Shown here: piece after piece, positions 28,101 through 35,133 of the stretch
Numbering within the stretch: the stretch's first letter is position 1
Layout: every line of letters starts with the position of its first letter
From: an uncultured Clostridia bacterium
GTDB lineage: Bacteria; Bacillota; Clostridia; Christensenellales; Borkfalkiaceae
Assembly: GCA_947625555.1 (NCBI GenBank)
Contig: CANQOT010000008.1
Location: 1-64,000, forward strand
Length of the DNA stretch: 64,000 nucleotides
Direction of reading: 5' to 3'
Notes under the pieces: generated by a model
The model's database searches: none
What the model was told of the DNA's origin: nothing
Seen by the model: the letters and a program-made list of their open reading frames with translations, nothing else
Made by a program: the position numbers and the translations under genes

Positions 28101-28737
28101 GCTCGGAAGCGTCAATATGAACGCCGTCGAGGACTACGAGGAACTCCTCGCCCGCTATACCGAGATGCAGACGCAAAAGGAGGACCTTGACCGCGGCATC
28201 GTCGATCTCACGGGCGTTTTGAACCAACTCCGCGAGGAGATGCAGAAGCAATTTGACACGGGCTTCGCCGAGATCAACGCCAATTTCACACAGATCTTCA
28301 AGGAACTCTTCGGCGGCGGCAGGGCGGAGATGCAGCTCGACTACACCGATTGCGACGATCCGCTCGAAGCGGGCGTCGAGATCGTCGCCTGCCCTCCGGG
28401 GAAGAAGCTCACGAAGATCTCCCTCCTCTCGGGCGGCGAGCAGGCCTTCACGGCGATCGCCATTCTGTTCGCCATTTTGAAGTCCCGCCCGATGCCCTTT
28501 TGTATCCTCGACGAGATCGAGGCGGCCCTCGACGAGGCCAACGTCGACCGCTTCGCGAAGTATTTGAAGAAGTTCTCCAAGGATACGCAGTTCATCGTCA
28601 TCACGCACAGGAAGCCCACCATGGCGCAGGCAGACGTGCTCTTCGGCGTCACGATGGAGGAGAAGGGCGTGTCGAAGATCGTCTCCGTAAAGCTGTCCGA
28701 GGTAGAAAGCAGGTTGGGCGGCGATACTATTTTGTAA
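25141..28737 (+). CDS. smc: Chromosome segregation protein SMC
   Basis: 1198 aa, the standard length, with a GTG start immediately after the rnc stop and an AAAGGGGAAAG ribosome site. Walker A GPNGCGKSN (about 32-40), long coiled coils, a hinge around 520-640 (ELGRRIKGAIADIVRT...GGIVTFLPVDQ), second coil, then signature LSGGEQAFTAIAILFAIL and Walker B CILDEIEAALDEAN. It condenses and resolves sister chromosomes with ScpA/ScpB. A composite repeat element starts directly after the stop codon. Confidence 0.97.
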   Translation: MNFKEVRLVGFKSFADKTTIKFEDGVTCIVGPNGCGKSNVADAVRWVLGEQSAKTLRGSNMQDVIFAGTETRRQLSFCEVTLVFDNSQRLFDIEYEEVAMTRRLYRSGESEYLLNMQPCRLKDIVTLLHGVGIGKEGYSIIGQGKVAQIMNSKPEERRNIFEEATGVIKFKTQKGEIERKLENAKDNLTVFVQRMDEAERQLRPLEKQAETAKKYREYSGQLKYEEVNAYLVRSDSFEQESEKYRSKIAQAEAELAGIDTRLSLADGEEEAGRVRIAQADDRLRKLHDRLLSFEVGMANKTGDAKVLSERINNYRRQLSSAAEDIAVSQKRMKDIDATVAGSAKKSEGDEKRVREIEKECRELTAKLAEADARVSAYERLSDEKRANEISSVENLADLRANVGSLTAKRDAAQDRIGEVREAIKKAEGRKAEYTRQLGECRKEKKACEAFLDSKPQREEELLGIVGDLARSSQKISEEIVSCNTSIANFSNNLELYIGLKNRFDGYRDSVRRLQLDAKENPELGRRIKGAIADIVRTDKQYEVAIETAFGAAMQNLVTATADDARYLIQYLKDHHGGIVTFLPVDQMRPRPDTREVERALNENGALGLANDLVRYDEYYENIIKNLLGNTLICDNISNATRIMKKYPRAFRLITLEGDVIASSGSMTGGSQRKDSGNLLAGERKIKECEENIARKKGALEKFRAALANCEKELEEARADYEAFRVKVQEETAHFAAIAQKEIALEGLVSTAEADANEYAALLDRLTRQASDLETEVLSSAENEELLSKIRLEAKSESELRATEIEKIKEERDALAKKLSDLRVEEASVSSVRTAEEENLKRLKEEKESLLIRIDETRAGIRKMEAQIEELKREEEKVSLTEEEQLAVSKIREEIASVEALKKEENEKQARLAEEKRALIARQTLKSEEKHAAENEITRAETTLENMRQRLDEMYGLTYESAQELRDPAYDFSQANANINSLRHKIAALGSVNMNAVEDYEELLARYTEMQTQKEDLDRGIVDLTGVLNQLREEMQKQFDTGFAEINANFTQIFKELFGGGRAEMQLDYTDCDDPLEAGVEIVACPPGKKLTKISLLSGGEQAFTAIAILFAILKSRPMPFCILDEIEAALDEANVDRFAKYLKKFSKDTQFIVITHRKPTMAQADVLFGVTMEEKGVSKIVSVKLSEVESRLGGDTIL

Positions 28738-28738
28738 G

Positions 28739-28999
28739 TTCACAAATTTTGTTTTGCGCAGGGGTTACGTTCGTCATTCCGAGACCCCAACGGGGTCGAG
28801 AGAATCCCCTTATACGAAGTCCTTTTACCGCAAAACAAAATTTCGTGAGGGGTTAAAAATCAACATCTCAAAGCCCTGTCGGCCGCTGTGCTTGTATGTT
28901 CTCAAAGACATCAAGCGTGCGGTGGCGTGGCAAATGGGGACGCCCACGGCGGAAATCAATTCCGCCTAAGGCAAGTAATTGGAAGCAAAGATGTTTTAA
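28739..28999 (+). repeat. Composite stop-codon-proximal repeat element, copy A (after smc)
   Basis: Order of parts: left end TTCACAAATTTTGTTTTGC; hairpin GACCCC-AAC-GGGGTC between CATTCCGA and GAGAGAATC; right end GCAAAACAAAATTTCGTGAG, the near-complement of the left end; a degraded second hairpin (AAGCCCTG...GTGCTT); GTTCTCAAAGACA; a GC-rich tail ending near GGAAGCAAAGATG. The inverted ends could fold the whole left half into one large stem. It fills most of the 398-bp smc-ftsY gap; no gene is visible. Confidence 0.85.
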
Positions 29000-29115
29000 C
29001 GCGAACCGAGGGGGGACCTACTCGGGTGCGGTGGCTTGGCAAATGGGGACGCCCACGGCGGAATTCCGCCTAAGGCAAGGAATTGGAAGCAAAGATGGTT
29101 TAACGGGAACCGAGG
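28917..29115 (+). repeat. Tandem repeat of the element tail (109-bp unit, two copies)
   Basis: The tail GTGCGGTGGC...GGAAGCAAAGATG and following AACG(C/G)GAACCGAGGG occur twice in direct tandem, from 28917 and from 29026. The second copy lacks nine bases (ATCAATTCC) inside GCGGAAATCAATTCCGCC, shortening its inner palindrome. The second unit ends just upstream of the ftsY ribosome site. Confidence 0.85.
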
Positions 29116-29135
29116 GACAAGAAAAAAGGAGCCGT

Positions 29136-30032
29136 ATGGGATTTTTCGGAAAAATCAGGGACGCACTCAAAAAGACGAAGGAAAGCGTCGCCCACAAGAT
29201 GCGCCAACTTTTTTTGAAGGATAAGATCGGCGACGCCTTCTACGATGAGCTCGAAGAGATCCTCATCTCCGCCGACGTCTCCGTACGCACCGCCGAAGAC
29301 ATCGTCGACGAGGTCAAGGAAGAGGCCATCGGGAACAAGATCAAGGACGAGCAATTCGTTACCGACCTTCTTAAAGATATTTTGGAAGATACGTTAAACG
29401 AGGCACCCATGCCCGCGATCGAGTACCCCTGTGTGATGATGTTCGTGGGGGTGAACGGCGTCGGAAAGACGACGACGATCGGCAAGGTCGCGAATTATTT
29501 CGTGCGCAATAAAAAGTCGGTCACCGTGGCGGCGGCCGATACCTTCCGCGCGGCGGCCATCGACCAGCTCGGCGTTTGGGCGGATAGGGCCAAGGTGCGC
29601 ATCGTCAAGCACGAAGAGGGGAGCGACCCCTCCGCCGTGGTGTTCGACGCCGTCTCCTCGGCCAAAGCGCGGCAGACGGACGTTTTGCTCATCGACACGG
29701 CGGGCCGCCTTCATGTGAAGGAAAACCTCATGAACGAGCTCAAAAAGATGGACAGAGTGGTCGAACGGGAGTTTCCCGAAGCGCACTTCTATAAATTTTT
29801 GGTGCTCGACGCCACCACGGGGCAGAACGCCTATTCGCAGGCGAAGGTGTTCAAGGACGCCGTCTCCCTCGACGGGATCGTGCTCACCAAACTCGACGGC
29901 ACGGCCAAGGGCGGGTTTGTGTTCTCGCTCTGTGGCGAGCTGCATATCCCCGTCGTCTTCGCGGGCGTGGGGGAGAAGATCGAAGATCTGGAACTCTTCG
30001 ACGCCGAACAATTCGTAGAGGGATTTATCTGA
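29136..30032 (+). CDS. ftsY: Signal recognition particle receptor FtsY
   Basis: 298 aa from ATG 29136, preceded by AAAAAGGAGCC; the longer ORF start at 28896 would translate repeat DNA. N-domain helices, then the SRP-GTPase motifs GVNGVGKTTTIGKVA, ADTFRAAAIDQL, IDTAGRLHVKENLMNEL and LTKLDGTAKGGFVFS. There is no long acidic N-terminal domain, as in other Firmicutes. It docks ribosome-SRP complexes at the membrane and pairs with Ffh (gene at 32902). Confidence 0.96.
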   Translation: MGFFGKIRDALKKTKESVAHKMRQLFLKDKIGDAFYDELEEILISADVSVRTAEDIVDEVKEEAIGNKIKDEQFVTDLLKDILEDTLNEAPMPAIEYPCVMMFVGVNGVGKTTTIGKVANYFVRNKKSVTVAAADTFRAAAIDQLGVWADRAKVRIVKHEEGSDPSAVVFDAVSSAKARQTDVLLIDTAGRLHVKENLMNELKKMDRVVEREFPEAHFYKFLVLDATTGQNAYSQAKVFKDAVSLDGIVLTKLDGTAKGGFVFSLCGELHIPVVFAGVGEKIEDLELFDAEQFVEGFI

Positions 30033-30035
30033 TAG

Positions 30036-30288
30036 TTCACAAATTTTGTTTTGCGCATGGGAACCCTCCTCATTCCGAACCCCTGAAAGGGGTGAGTGAA
30101 TCCCCTCATACGAAGTCCCAATTCCGCAAAACAAAATTTCGTGAGGGGTTAAATTCTAACATCTCAAAACTCCGTCGGCCGCGGAGCTTTTTTTGTTCTC
30201 AAAGACATGAAGCGTGCGGTGGCTTGGCAAATAGGGACGCCCACGGCGGAAATCAATTCCGCCTATGGCAAGTGATTGGAAGCAAAGG
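30036..30288 (+). repeat. Composite repeat element, copy C (after ftsY)
   Basis: Begins 3 bp after the ftsY stop with GTTCACAAATTTTGTTTTGC. The inner stem is CCCCT-GAA-AGGGG, different from copy A while the flanks stay the same. The right end is GCAAAACAAAATTTCGTGAG. The second hairpin is intact here, CTCCG...CGGAG followed by TTTTTTTG, and would act as a terminator. The tail ends near GGAAGCAAAGG. Confidence 0.85.
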
Positions 30289-30310
30289 AAATTTGAAAGC
30301 TGCCCGATAT

Positions 30311-30372
30311 TACCCGTTATTCCGAGGGCGCAGCCGCCCCGCGTACCCCTCAAACGAAGTCCATAAATGAAA
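30311..30372 (+). repeat. Diverged isolated hairpin of the CATTCCGA family
   Basis: TTATTCCGA followed by GGGCG-CAGC-CGCCC and CCCCTCAAACGAAGTCC. It matches the inner hairpin and spacer of the composite element (CCCCTNATACGAAGTCC) without the inverted ends. It lies between copy C and the terminator of the minus-strand lipoprotein gene. Confidence 0.6.
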
Positions 30373-30374
30373 TT

Positions 30375-30401
30375 CCCGCCCGCGCAGGTTGCGCGGGCGG
30401 G
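30375..30401 (-). terminator. GC-rich hairpin downstream of the DUF6273-type lipoprotein gene
   Basis: Perfect 11-bp inverted repeat CCCGCCCGCGC/GCGCGGGCGGG with a 5-nt loop, just past the minus-strand stop at 30409. The following minus-strand sequence (AATTTCATTT) is only moderately T-rich, so termination efficiency is uncertain. Confidence 0.65.
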
Positions 30402-30408
30402 AATGCTT

Positions 30409-32064
30409 TTATGCCAAGCGGATCCGTAGGGTGGGTACGATCCCCGTGAGGTAATGGACTTCGCCGCCGCTACTCTCTGTCCCGTCATAATTGACGATAT
30501 GAACGCGGCTGTTTTTGCTGTAATCGGGAGAGCGTAAATACCACGTTCCGAAGGCTTCGTCCTTCGGCGGAGAGATGCCCATCGAAGGGACGAAGGAGCT
30601 TGCCCCTTGCACGTTTGCATAGTCCGTCGTTTTCAACATTCGCGCATCGGAAAAGACGGTCTTTGCAAACCCATATTCGGCGCGGTAAATGTCTTGATAG
30701 CTCAAAAGGAATATATGATCGGTCGTATTTTCGCAAATAAAGCTATCAAAACGATCGTCCTTTGTCGTAGCCGCGCTGTTGTCCACTTCCGTCGTCTCGA
30801 CGAGGGCCTTTGCGGCCTCGTCGAATGCCGCAGAATAGAAAGTTCCGTTGAGCCATGCGCGGATATCGCTCTCCTTATAGTTGTTGGGATAGACCGTCTT
30901 TCCGTCGATCGTGCGGGTCCCGCTCTCTTCGTGATACCATTGTTGGTTGTCCAATACGAAGTTTGCCAAAAGGAGTGCGGTATTGTCTTTTTCTTCCAAA
31001 ACGCGCCACTCGATGGGTTCATATCTGAACCAATATGCCGTGCCCGTCTCATATCCGTTGTCATCTTGGCGGCTGTTTGAGTCCGAACTGTCCCGCGTCG
31101 TATATTTCGGACGATACTCCGTAAAGAATACGCCGCGGTAGCGGTGATCGCCGTAATTGACGTCGATATACCACATATAGCTCCGCACGCTGCCCTCCGC
31201 ATAATAGTTGTAGTCCGTCCACTTGCCTGCGTTTGTGCCCGTGGGCCGGCTCCCCGCCGCCATATTCAGGCTGTTGCGGAGGGAGCTATCGGTGTCGTTT
31301 TTGTCGGAGATCTCCGTTTGCGGATATTCCCCGAAGTAGATCTTTGTCCCGTCCTCGCTTTGGGTATAGGGCGCTTGTTGTGCGCCGCAGACTTCGCACG
31401 TATGATCGGCGCCGTAAGTATGATGGACATGCGCGTACTCGCAGTCCGCACACACGCCGTTTTGGTAGTTGTGCGGAACCGTTTCTACCTTATGGCAGAC
31501 GGAACAAGTCGCGGTATGCCCGGTCTCCGTCTTTTCGGAGAAGGAAAATTTATGCTCCGTATGGGCGTAATGGCAGACGGTGCACGTGCCGTTTTCGTAG
31601 TTGTGCGAACTGATTTCGACCTTATGACAGACAGAGCATGTCGCAGTATGCCTCTTTTCCGTCATCAAAGAATAGGTGAAGGTATGCTCCGCATGCTCAT
31701 AGCCGCAATCCGCGCAGACGCCGGTATCGTAATCGTGCGGCTGTGTTTCTACCTTATGGCAGACGGAACAAGTCGCGGTGTGCCCGGTCTCCGCCTTTTC
31801 GGAGTAAGAAAAATTGTGCTCCGTATGGGCGTAATGACAGACGGTGCACACGCCGTCTGCATAGTCATGCGCGGCCTCTCCGCTCCGCTCCAAAGTGTGC
31901 TCGCACGTTGCGGCATGCCAATGATTTTCTTCATCGTGCGACCATTCCTCCGCAAAGCGATGGGTGTGTTCCGTGACCTTCGCTTTGCCGCATGCGGCGA
32001 GCCCCGCCGCCACACAGAGGACGGCAACGCCCGTGAGGGCGATCGTCCAAAGTTGCTTTTTCAT
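30409..32064 (-). CDS. Lipoprotein with Cys/His-rich tandem repeats and C-terminal DUF6273-like domain
   Basis: 551 aa from ATG 32064, preceded by GGAGGTTTTT; the ORF-track start is 20 codons too early. Lipobox Cys25 (GLAAC/G). Residues ~30-215 hold a run of repeats built on H-x(2)-H-x-F-x-Y/F-S...GHTATCSVCHKVE...H-x-Y-x-x-G-x-C-x-x-C, with paired CxxC and spaced His that could bind metal or fold as small ribbons. The C-terminal ~330 residues (IYFGEYPQTEISDKND...WRVLEEKDNTALLLANFVLD...YLRSPDYSKNSRVHIVNYDG) match the DUF6273 pattern of clostridial surface proteins. It shares its first motif with the lipoprotein at the left window edge. Divergent from an XRE regulator, which may control it. Confidence 0.82.
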   Translation of the reverse strand: MKKQLWTIALTGVAVLCVAAGLAACGKAKVTEHTHRFAEEWSHDEENHWHAATCEHTLERSGEAAHDYADGVCTVCHYAHTEHNFSYSEKAETGHTATCSVCHKVETQPHDYDTGVCADCGYEHAEHTFTYSLMTEKRHTATCSVCHKVEISSHNYENGTCTVCHYAHTEHKFSFSEKTETGHTATCSVCHKVETVPHNYQNGVCADCEYAHVHHTYGADHTCEVCGAQQAPYTQSEDGTKIYFGEYPQTEISDKNDTDSSLRNSLNMAAGSRPTGTNAGKWTDYNYYAEGSVRSYMWYIDVNYGDHRYRGVFFTEYRPKYTTRDSSDSNSRQDDNGYETGTAYWFRYEPIEWRVLEEKDNTALLLANFVLDNQQWYHEESGTRTIDGKTVYPNNYKESDIRAWLNGTFYSAAFDEAAKALVETTEVDNSAATTKDDRFDSFICENTTDHIFLLSYQDIYRAEYGFAKTVFSDARMLKTTDYANVQGASSFVPSMGISPPKDEAFGTWYLRSPDYSKNSRVHIVNYDGTESSGGEVHYLTGIVPTLRIRLA

Positions 32065-32095
32065 AAAAACCTCCATGAGTAATTTTGTAATTCTC

Positions 32096-32124
32096 ATTAT
32101 AGTTAAATATAACCACATTGTCAA
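32096..32124 (-). promoter_or_regulatory. Consensus sigma-A promoter of the DUF6273-type lipoprotein gene
   Basis: On the minus strand: TTGACA (32124-32119), 17-bp spacer, TATAAT (32101-32096), a perfect match, 32 bp before the start codon. Confidence 0.85.
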
Positions 32125-32126
32125 CT

Positions 32127-32156
32127 CAATTTTAGAAATTTATAGCTAAAAATTGG
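32127..32156. promoter_or_regulatory. Imperfect palindrome in the divergent lipoprotein/XRE intergenic region
   Basis: CAATTTTAG and CTAAAAATTG face each other around an AT-rich centre, immediately upstream of the lipoprotein -35 box and over the likely XRE promoter. This is where an operator for the XRE protein would be expected; binding is inferred. Confidence 0.4.
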
Positions 32157-32185
32157 AGTAAAATAGAGGTAAGGGAGGTGTAAAA

Positions 32186-32503
32186 ATGGACGTTATCGGA
32201 AGATTGAACGAACTGAGGTTGAAAAGGAACATGAGTGTCTATCGCCTTGCAGAGCTTTCGGGCATCAACCAATCCACGCTTGCGAACACCTTTTCCCGCG
32301 GGACGCCGCCCTCTTTGAAGCATCTCGAAATGATGTGCGAGACGCTCGGCGTGACGCTTTCGCAATTTTTCGCAGAGGACGAAACGCCCATGCACCTCAC
32401 GCAGGAAGAGGGCGAACTCGTCGCCAATTACAGGCGATTGCCCGAGGAACTCAGGCGCGCCGTATCCGAGATCGTCAACACTGTCCCCGCTTTAAGAAAC
32501 TGA
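32186..32503 (+). CDS. XRE-family helix-turn-helix transcriptional regulator
   Basis: 105 aa. The N-terminal HTH_3 domain is clear (IGRLNELRLKRNMSVYRLAELSGINQSTLANTFSRGTPPSLKHLEMMCETLGVTLSQFF), with a short C-terminal tail (LVANYRRLPEELRRAVSEIV) typical of small clostridial XRE proteins. It starts after GGGAGGTGTAAAA. Divergent from the lipoprotein gene at 32064; autoregulation and control of that gene are plausible. Confidence 0.9.
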   Translation: MDVIGRLNELRLKRNMSVYRLAELSGINQSTLANTFSRGTPPSLKHLEMMCETLGVTLSQFFAEDETPMHLTQEEGELVANYRRLPEELRRAVSEIVNTVPALRN

Positions 32504-32518
32504 AAGAATAATTTTTCG

Positions 32519-32556
32519 CCCGTCAAGTGAAAAAGCTTGACGGGTGTATTTTTTTC
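32519..32556 (+). terminator. Terminator-like palindrome after the XRE gene, overlapping the ylxM-ffh promoter
   Basis: CCCGTCAAG/CTTGACGGG (9-bp arms, 8-nt centre) followed by TGTATTTTTTT. The right arm also contains the -35 box TTGACG of the next promoter. The core GTCAAG-N8-CTTGAC recurs at 32576. Confidence 0.65.
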
Positions 32557-32565
32557 TGCTATAAT
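32537..32565 (+). promoter_or_regulatory. Sigma-A promoter of ylxM-ffh
   Basis: TTGACG (32537-32542), 17-bp spacer, TATAAT (32560-32565). The expected start is near 32572, just before the second palindrome. Confidence 0.8.
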
Positions 32566-32575
32566 CGAGCAGAGG

Positions 32576-32595
32576 GTCAAGCGGAAACGCTTGAC
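32576..32595 (+). promoter_or_regulatory. Second GTCAAG-N8-CTTGAC palindrome in the ylxM leader
   Basis: GTCAAGCG-GAAA-CGCTTGAC is a perfect 8-bp stem with a GNRA tetraloop at the 5' end of the predicted transcript. Its outer six bases and spacing equal those at 32522-32541, centre-to-centre 54 bp, so either a pair of DNA operators or an RNA hairpin is possible. Confidence 0.55.
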
Positions 32596-32604
32596 GGTGC
32601 AAAG

Positions 32605-32901
32605 ATGAAGGATCTCAAAGACGTACAGCTTTTCGACCTATACGGGGCGCTCCTTACGGAGGGCAGGCGCGAAGTGTGCAAGCTCTACTATCTTTGCGAC
32701 CTCTCGCTCTCCGAGATCGCCGAGGAGAAGGGGATCACCAAGCAGGCCGTTTCCGAATGCGTGAAGAAGTCCCGCTCGCAGCTCCTCCTCTATGAAAAGC
32801 GGCTCGGGTTTTCCAAGATCCTGCAACAACTCACGGCGGCGCATCCCGAACTCGAAGGGGAGATCGCCGAGCTCATCGCCTCGGGCGGAAGGGAGGAATA
32901 A
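32605..32901 (+). CDS. ylxM: YlxM-family helix-turn-helix protein, SRP-operon partner
   Basis: 98 aa from ATG 32605 (MKDLKDVQLFDLYGALLTEGRREVCKLYYLCDLSLSEIAEEKGITKQAVSECVKKSRSQLLLYEKRLGF). The sigma-70 region-4-like HTH (LSLSEIAEEKGITKQAVSECV) and position directly before ffh are the hallmarks of YlxM/p13. In streptococci YlxM interacts with Ffh and the SRP; a regulatory role is assumed here. The ORF-track start at 32527 lies in the promoter. ffh starts at the next base after the stop. Confidence 0.9.
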   Translation: MKDLKDVQLFDLYGALLTEGRREVCKLYYLCDLSLSEIAEEKGITKQAVSECVKKSRSQLLLYEKRLGFSKILQQLTAAHPELEGEIAELIASGGREE

Positions 32902-34218
32902 ATGGCGCTATTTTCTTCGCTCTCGGAGCGGCTCAACCACATCTTTTCCAAACTTACAAAGCGCGGCAAGCTCACCGAGCTCGAGATCCGTCAGGCCATG
33001 CGCGAGGTGCGCATCGCCCTCTTGGAGGCCGACGTCAACCTCAAAGTCGCCAAGAACTTCATCGCCGAGGTGAGCGAGAAGGCGGTGGGGCAGCAAGTTC
33101 TCGCGAGCCTTAACCCCGCCCAACAGGTCATCAAGATCGTCAACGAAGAGCTCATCGCGCTCATGGGTCCCGGCAACGCCAAGCTCGAGGTCGCCTCCAA
33201 GCTCCCGACCGTCATCATGATGTGCGGGCTTCAAGGCGCGGGCAAGACGACGATGTGCGCCAAGCTCGCCGTCCAGCTCAAAAAGCAGGGCAAGCGGCCC
33301 CTCCTCGTCGCGGGGGATATCTACCGTCCCGCGGCCATCGACCAGCTCAAAGTCGTCGGCGGGAAGGCGGGGGCGGAAGTCTTTGAACGGGGCACCCAAA
33401 ATCCCGTCAAAACCGCCCGCGAGGCCGTGGATTATGCGCGGAAGATGGGCTTCGATACCGTCGTCATCGATACGGCGGGGCGCCTCCACATCGACGAAAA
33501 GCTCATGGAGGAGCTCGAAAACATCAAAAAAGAGGTCGAAGTCACCGAGACGCTCTTGACCGTCGACGCGATGACGGGGCAGGATGCGGTCAACGTCGCC
33601 GAGACCTTCAACCAAAGATTGGAGATCACGGGCATCATTTTGACGAAGCTCGACGGCGATACCCGCGGCGGCGCATGCCTCTCCATCAAGGCGGTCACGG
33701 GCAAGCCCATCAAATTCATCGGCGTGGGGGAGAAGATCGGCGATCTCGAACCCTTCTATCCCGACCGCATGGCGAGCCGTATTTTGGGCATGGGGGACGT
33801 TTTATCCCTCATCGAGAAGGCGCAGGAGGCCGTCTCCGAACAGGAGGCAAGGGCGCTCGAAAAGAAGATGCGCGAAAATTCCTTCACCCTCACCGACTAT
33901 CTCGCGCAGTTCGAGGCGCTCAAAAAGATGGGCGGCGCAAACGCGCTCCTTGCCATGCTCCCCGGGGCGGGCAAACTCAGGCTCAAAGAGGGCGACCTCG
34001 ACGAGAAGAAGATGGAGCGGATACGCGCGATCATTCTCTCGATGACGCCCAAGGAGCGGGATAATCCGCAGATCATCAACTCTTCGAGAAAGCGCAGGAT
34101 CGCTTTGGGCTCGGGCACGACGGTGCAGGAGATCAACCAGCTCTTGAAGCAGTTCGAGCAGACGAAGGTGATGATGAAGCAGATGAAGGGCGGCAAGGGC
34201 CGAAGATTTCCGTTCTAA
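32902..34218 (+). CDS. ffh: Signal recognition particle GTPase Ffh
   Basis: 438 aa. GTPase motifs GLQGAGKTTMCAKLA, GDIYRPAAIDQL, IDTAGRLHIDEKLMEEL and LTKLDGDTRGGACLS, and a methionine-rich M domain (residues ~300-438; ALEKKMRENSFTLTDYLAQFEALKKMGG...MMKQMKGGKGRRFPF) that binds SRP RNA and signal sequences. It delivers nascent membrane proteins to FtsY. Ribosome site GGAAGGGAGGAATAA. The ffs RNA gene is not in this window. Confidence 0.97.
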   Translation: MALFSSLSERLNHIFSKLTKRGKLTELEIRQAMREVRIALLEADVNLKVAKNFIAEVSEKAVGQQVLASLNPAQQVIKIVNEELIALMGPGNAKLEVASKLPTVIMMCGLQGAGKTTMCAKLAVQLKKQGKRPLLVAGDIYRPAAIDQLKVVGGKAGAEVFERGTQNPVKTAREAVDYARKMGFDTVVIDTAGRLHIDEKLMEELENIKKEVEVTETLLTVDAMTGQDAVNVAETFNQRLEITGIILTKLDGDTRGGACLSIKAVTGKPIKFIGVGEKIGDLEPFYPDRMASRILGMGDVLSLIEKAQEAVSEQEARALEKKMRENSFTLTDYLAQFEALKKMGGANALLAMLPGAGKLRLKEGDLDEKKMERIRAIILSMTPKERDNPQIINSSRKRRIALGSGTTVQEINQLLKQFEQTKVMMKQMKGGKGRRFPF

Positions 34219-34384
34219 ATAAGCGAATCGCGTATAGGCGGCGAAATACTGCGTCGAAGGTGCGCTTTCCTTGGTCACGTACGATAAAGTACGCTCCCTG
34301 CGGAAATGCTCCTTCTCCTTGTCTTTCTTGCCTCTCCGCGATTGAACGGTGCCGATTATATGGGTACCATGCCCATGGAATCCC

Positions 34385-34426
34385 CCCTCATTCCGAGGCT
34401 CTGAAAGAGCCGAGTGAATCTTATCA
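34385..34426 (+). repeat. Isolated CATTCCGAG-hairpin-GAGTGAATC repeat upstream of rpsP
   Basis: TCATTCCGA then GGCTCT-GAA-AGAGCC then GAGTGAATC: the same flanks as the inner hairpin of the composite elements but a different, still fully paired stem. It lies in the 253-bp ffh-rpsP gap, which otherwise shows no gene. Confidence 0.75.
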
Positions 34427-34471
34427 ATAGCAACAAAAATAAAATCGTAACAATATACGGAGGTAACAACT

Positions 34472-34765
34472 ATGGTCAAAATGAGATTGGTGAGAATGGG
34501 CGACAAGAAGTCCCCCGTCTACCGCATCGTCGTTGTGGACGCGCGCAAGGCTGCCACGGGCGAGTACATCGAGAAGATCGGCTTCTACGATCCCAAGTCC
34601 AATCCCGTCACGCTCGAAGTGGACGTGGAGAAGGCGAAGGAATGGATCGCGAAGGGCGTCCAGCCCACCGAGACCGTCAAAAATCTTCTCGTCAAGACGG
34701 GTGCGCTCGAAAAGAGCGAAAAACTTTCCCCCGCCAAGACCAAGGGCAAGAAAAAGAAGAAGTAA
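34472..34765 (+). CDS. rpsP: 30S ribosomal protein S16
   Basis: 97 aa. MVKMRLVRMGDKKSPVYRIVVVDARKAATGEYIEKIGFYDPKSNP is diagnostic for bS16; the C-terminus is a basic KGKKKKK tail. Ribosome site CGGAGGTAACAACT. It follows ffh as in other Firmicutes, although a hairpin repeat lies between them. A composite repeat begins right after the stop. Confidence 0.97.
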   Translation: MVKMRLVRMGDKKSPVYRIVVVDARKAATGEYIEKIGFYDPKSNPVTLEVDVEKAKEWIAKGVQPTETVKNLLVKTGALEKSEKLSPAKTKGKKKKK

Positions 34766-34766
34766 G

Positions 34767-35004
34767 GGTTTCGCAAATTTTGTTTTGCTTTTGGATAACC
34801 GTGTCATTTCGAGGCTTCGTAGAAGCCGAGAGAATCCCCTGATACGAAGTCCAGACTTCGCAAAACAAAACTTTGCGAGGGGTTAGTCCTGCGCATCTCC
34901 GAGCCGTATCGGCCGCTGTGCCTGAATGTTCTCAAAGACAGTAAGCGTGCGGTGGCTTAGCAAATGGGGGCGCGCAGCGCAGGGGGACCCTGCTCGCACA
35001 GTAA
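34767..35004 (+). repeat. Composite repeat element, copy D (after rpsP)
   Basis: Left end TTTCGCAAATTTTGTTTTGC, inner stem GGCTTC-GTA-GAAGCC, right end GCAAAACAAAACTTTGCGAG. The left-end change (TTCAC to TTCGC) is matched by a right-end change (GTGAG to GCGAG), consistent with pairing of the ends. GTTCTCAAAGACAG and a diverged tail follow. It occupies most of the 368-bp rpsP-khpA gap, which holds no gene. Confidence 0.85.
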
Positions 35005-35133
35005 TTGGAAACGAGGGCACCGACATGGTACCCACGAATTCCCTCATTCCGAGCGAAGCGAGCGAATCTTTTCGCCCTTCAAACAGGCATATTCCTCTTA
35101 CCGCAAACACACCTTAAAAAGGAGGAGACAAAC

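Noticed and set aside
24547-28743. 1398-aa minus-strand ORF opposite rnc-smc
   Set aside because: Same codon-usage shadow effect; rnc and smc are unmistakable on the plus strand.
28896-29135. N-terminal extension of ftsY in the ORF track
   Set aside because: It would translate the tandem repeat; ATG 29136 has a ribosome site and a family-typical N-terminus.
34219-35133. Search for SRP RNA, tmRNA, RNase P RNA or tRNA in intergenic regions
   Set aside because: I saw no tRNA-like cloverleaf or conserved RNA core; the structured parts are explained by repeat hairpins. A covariance search would be decisive.
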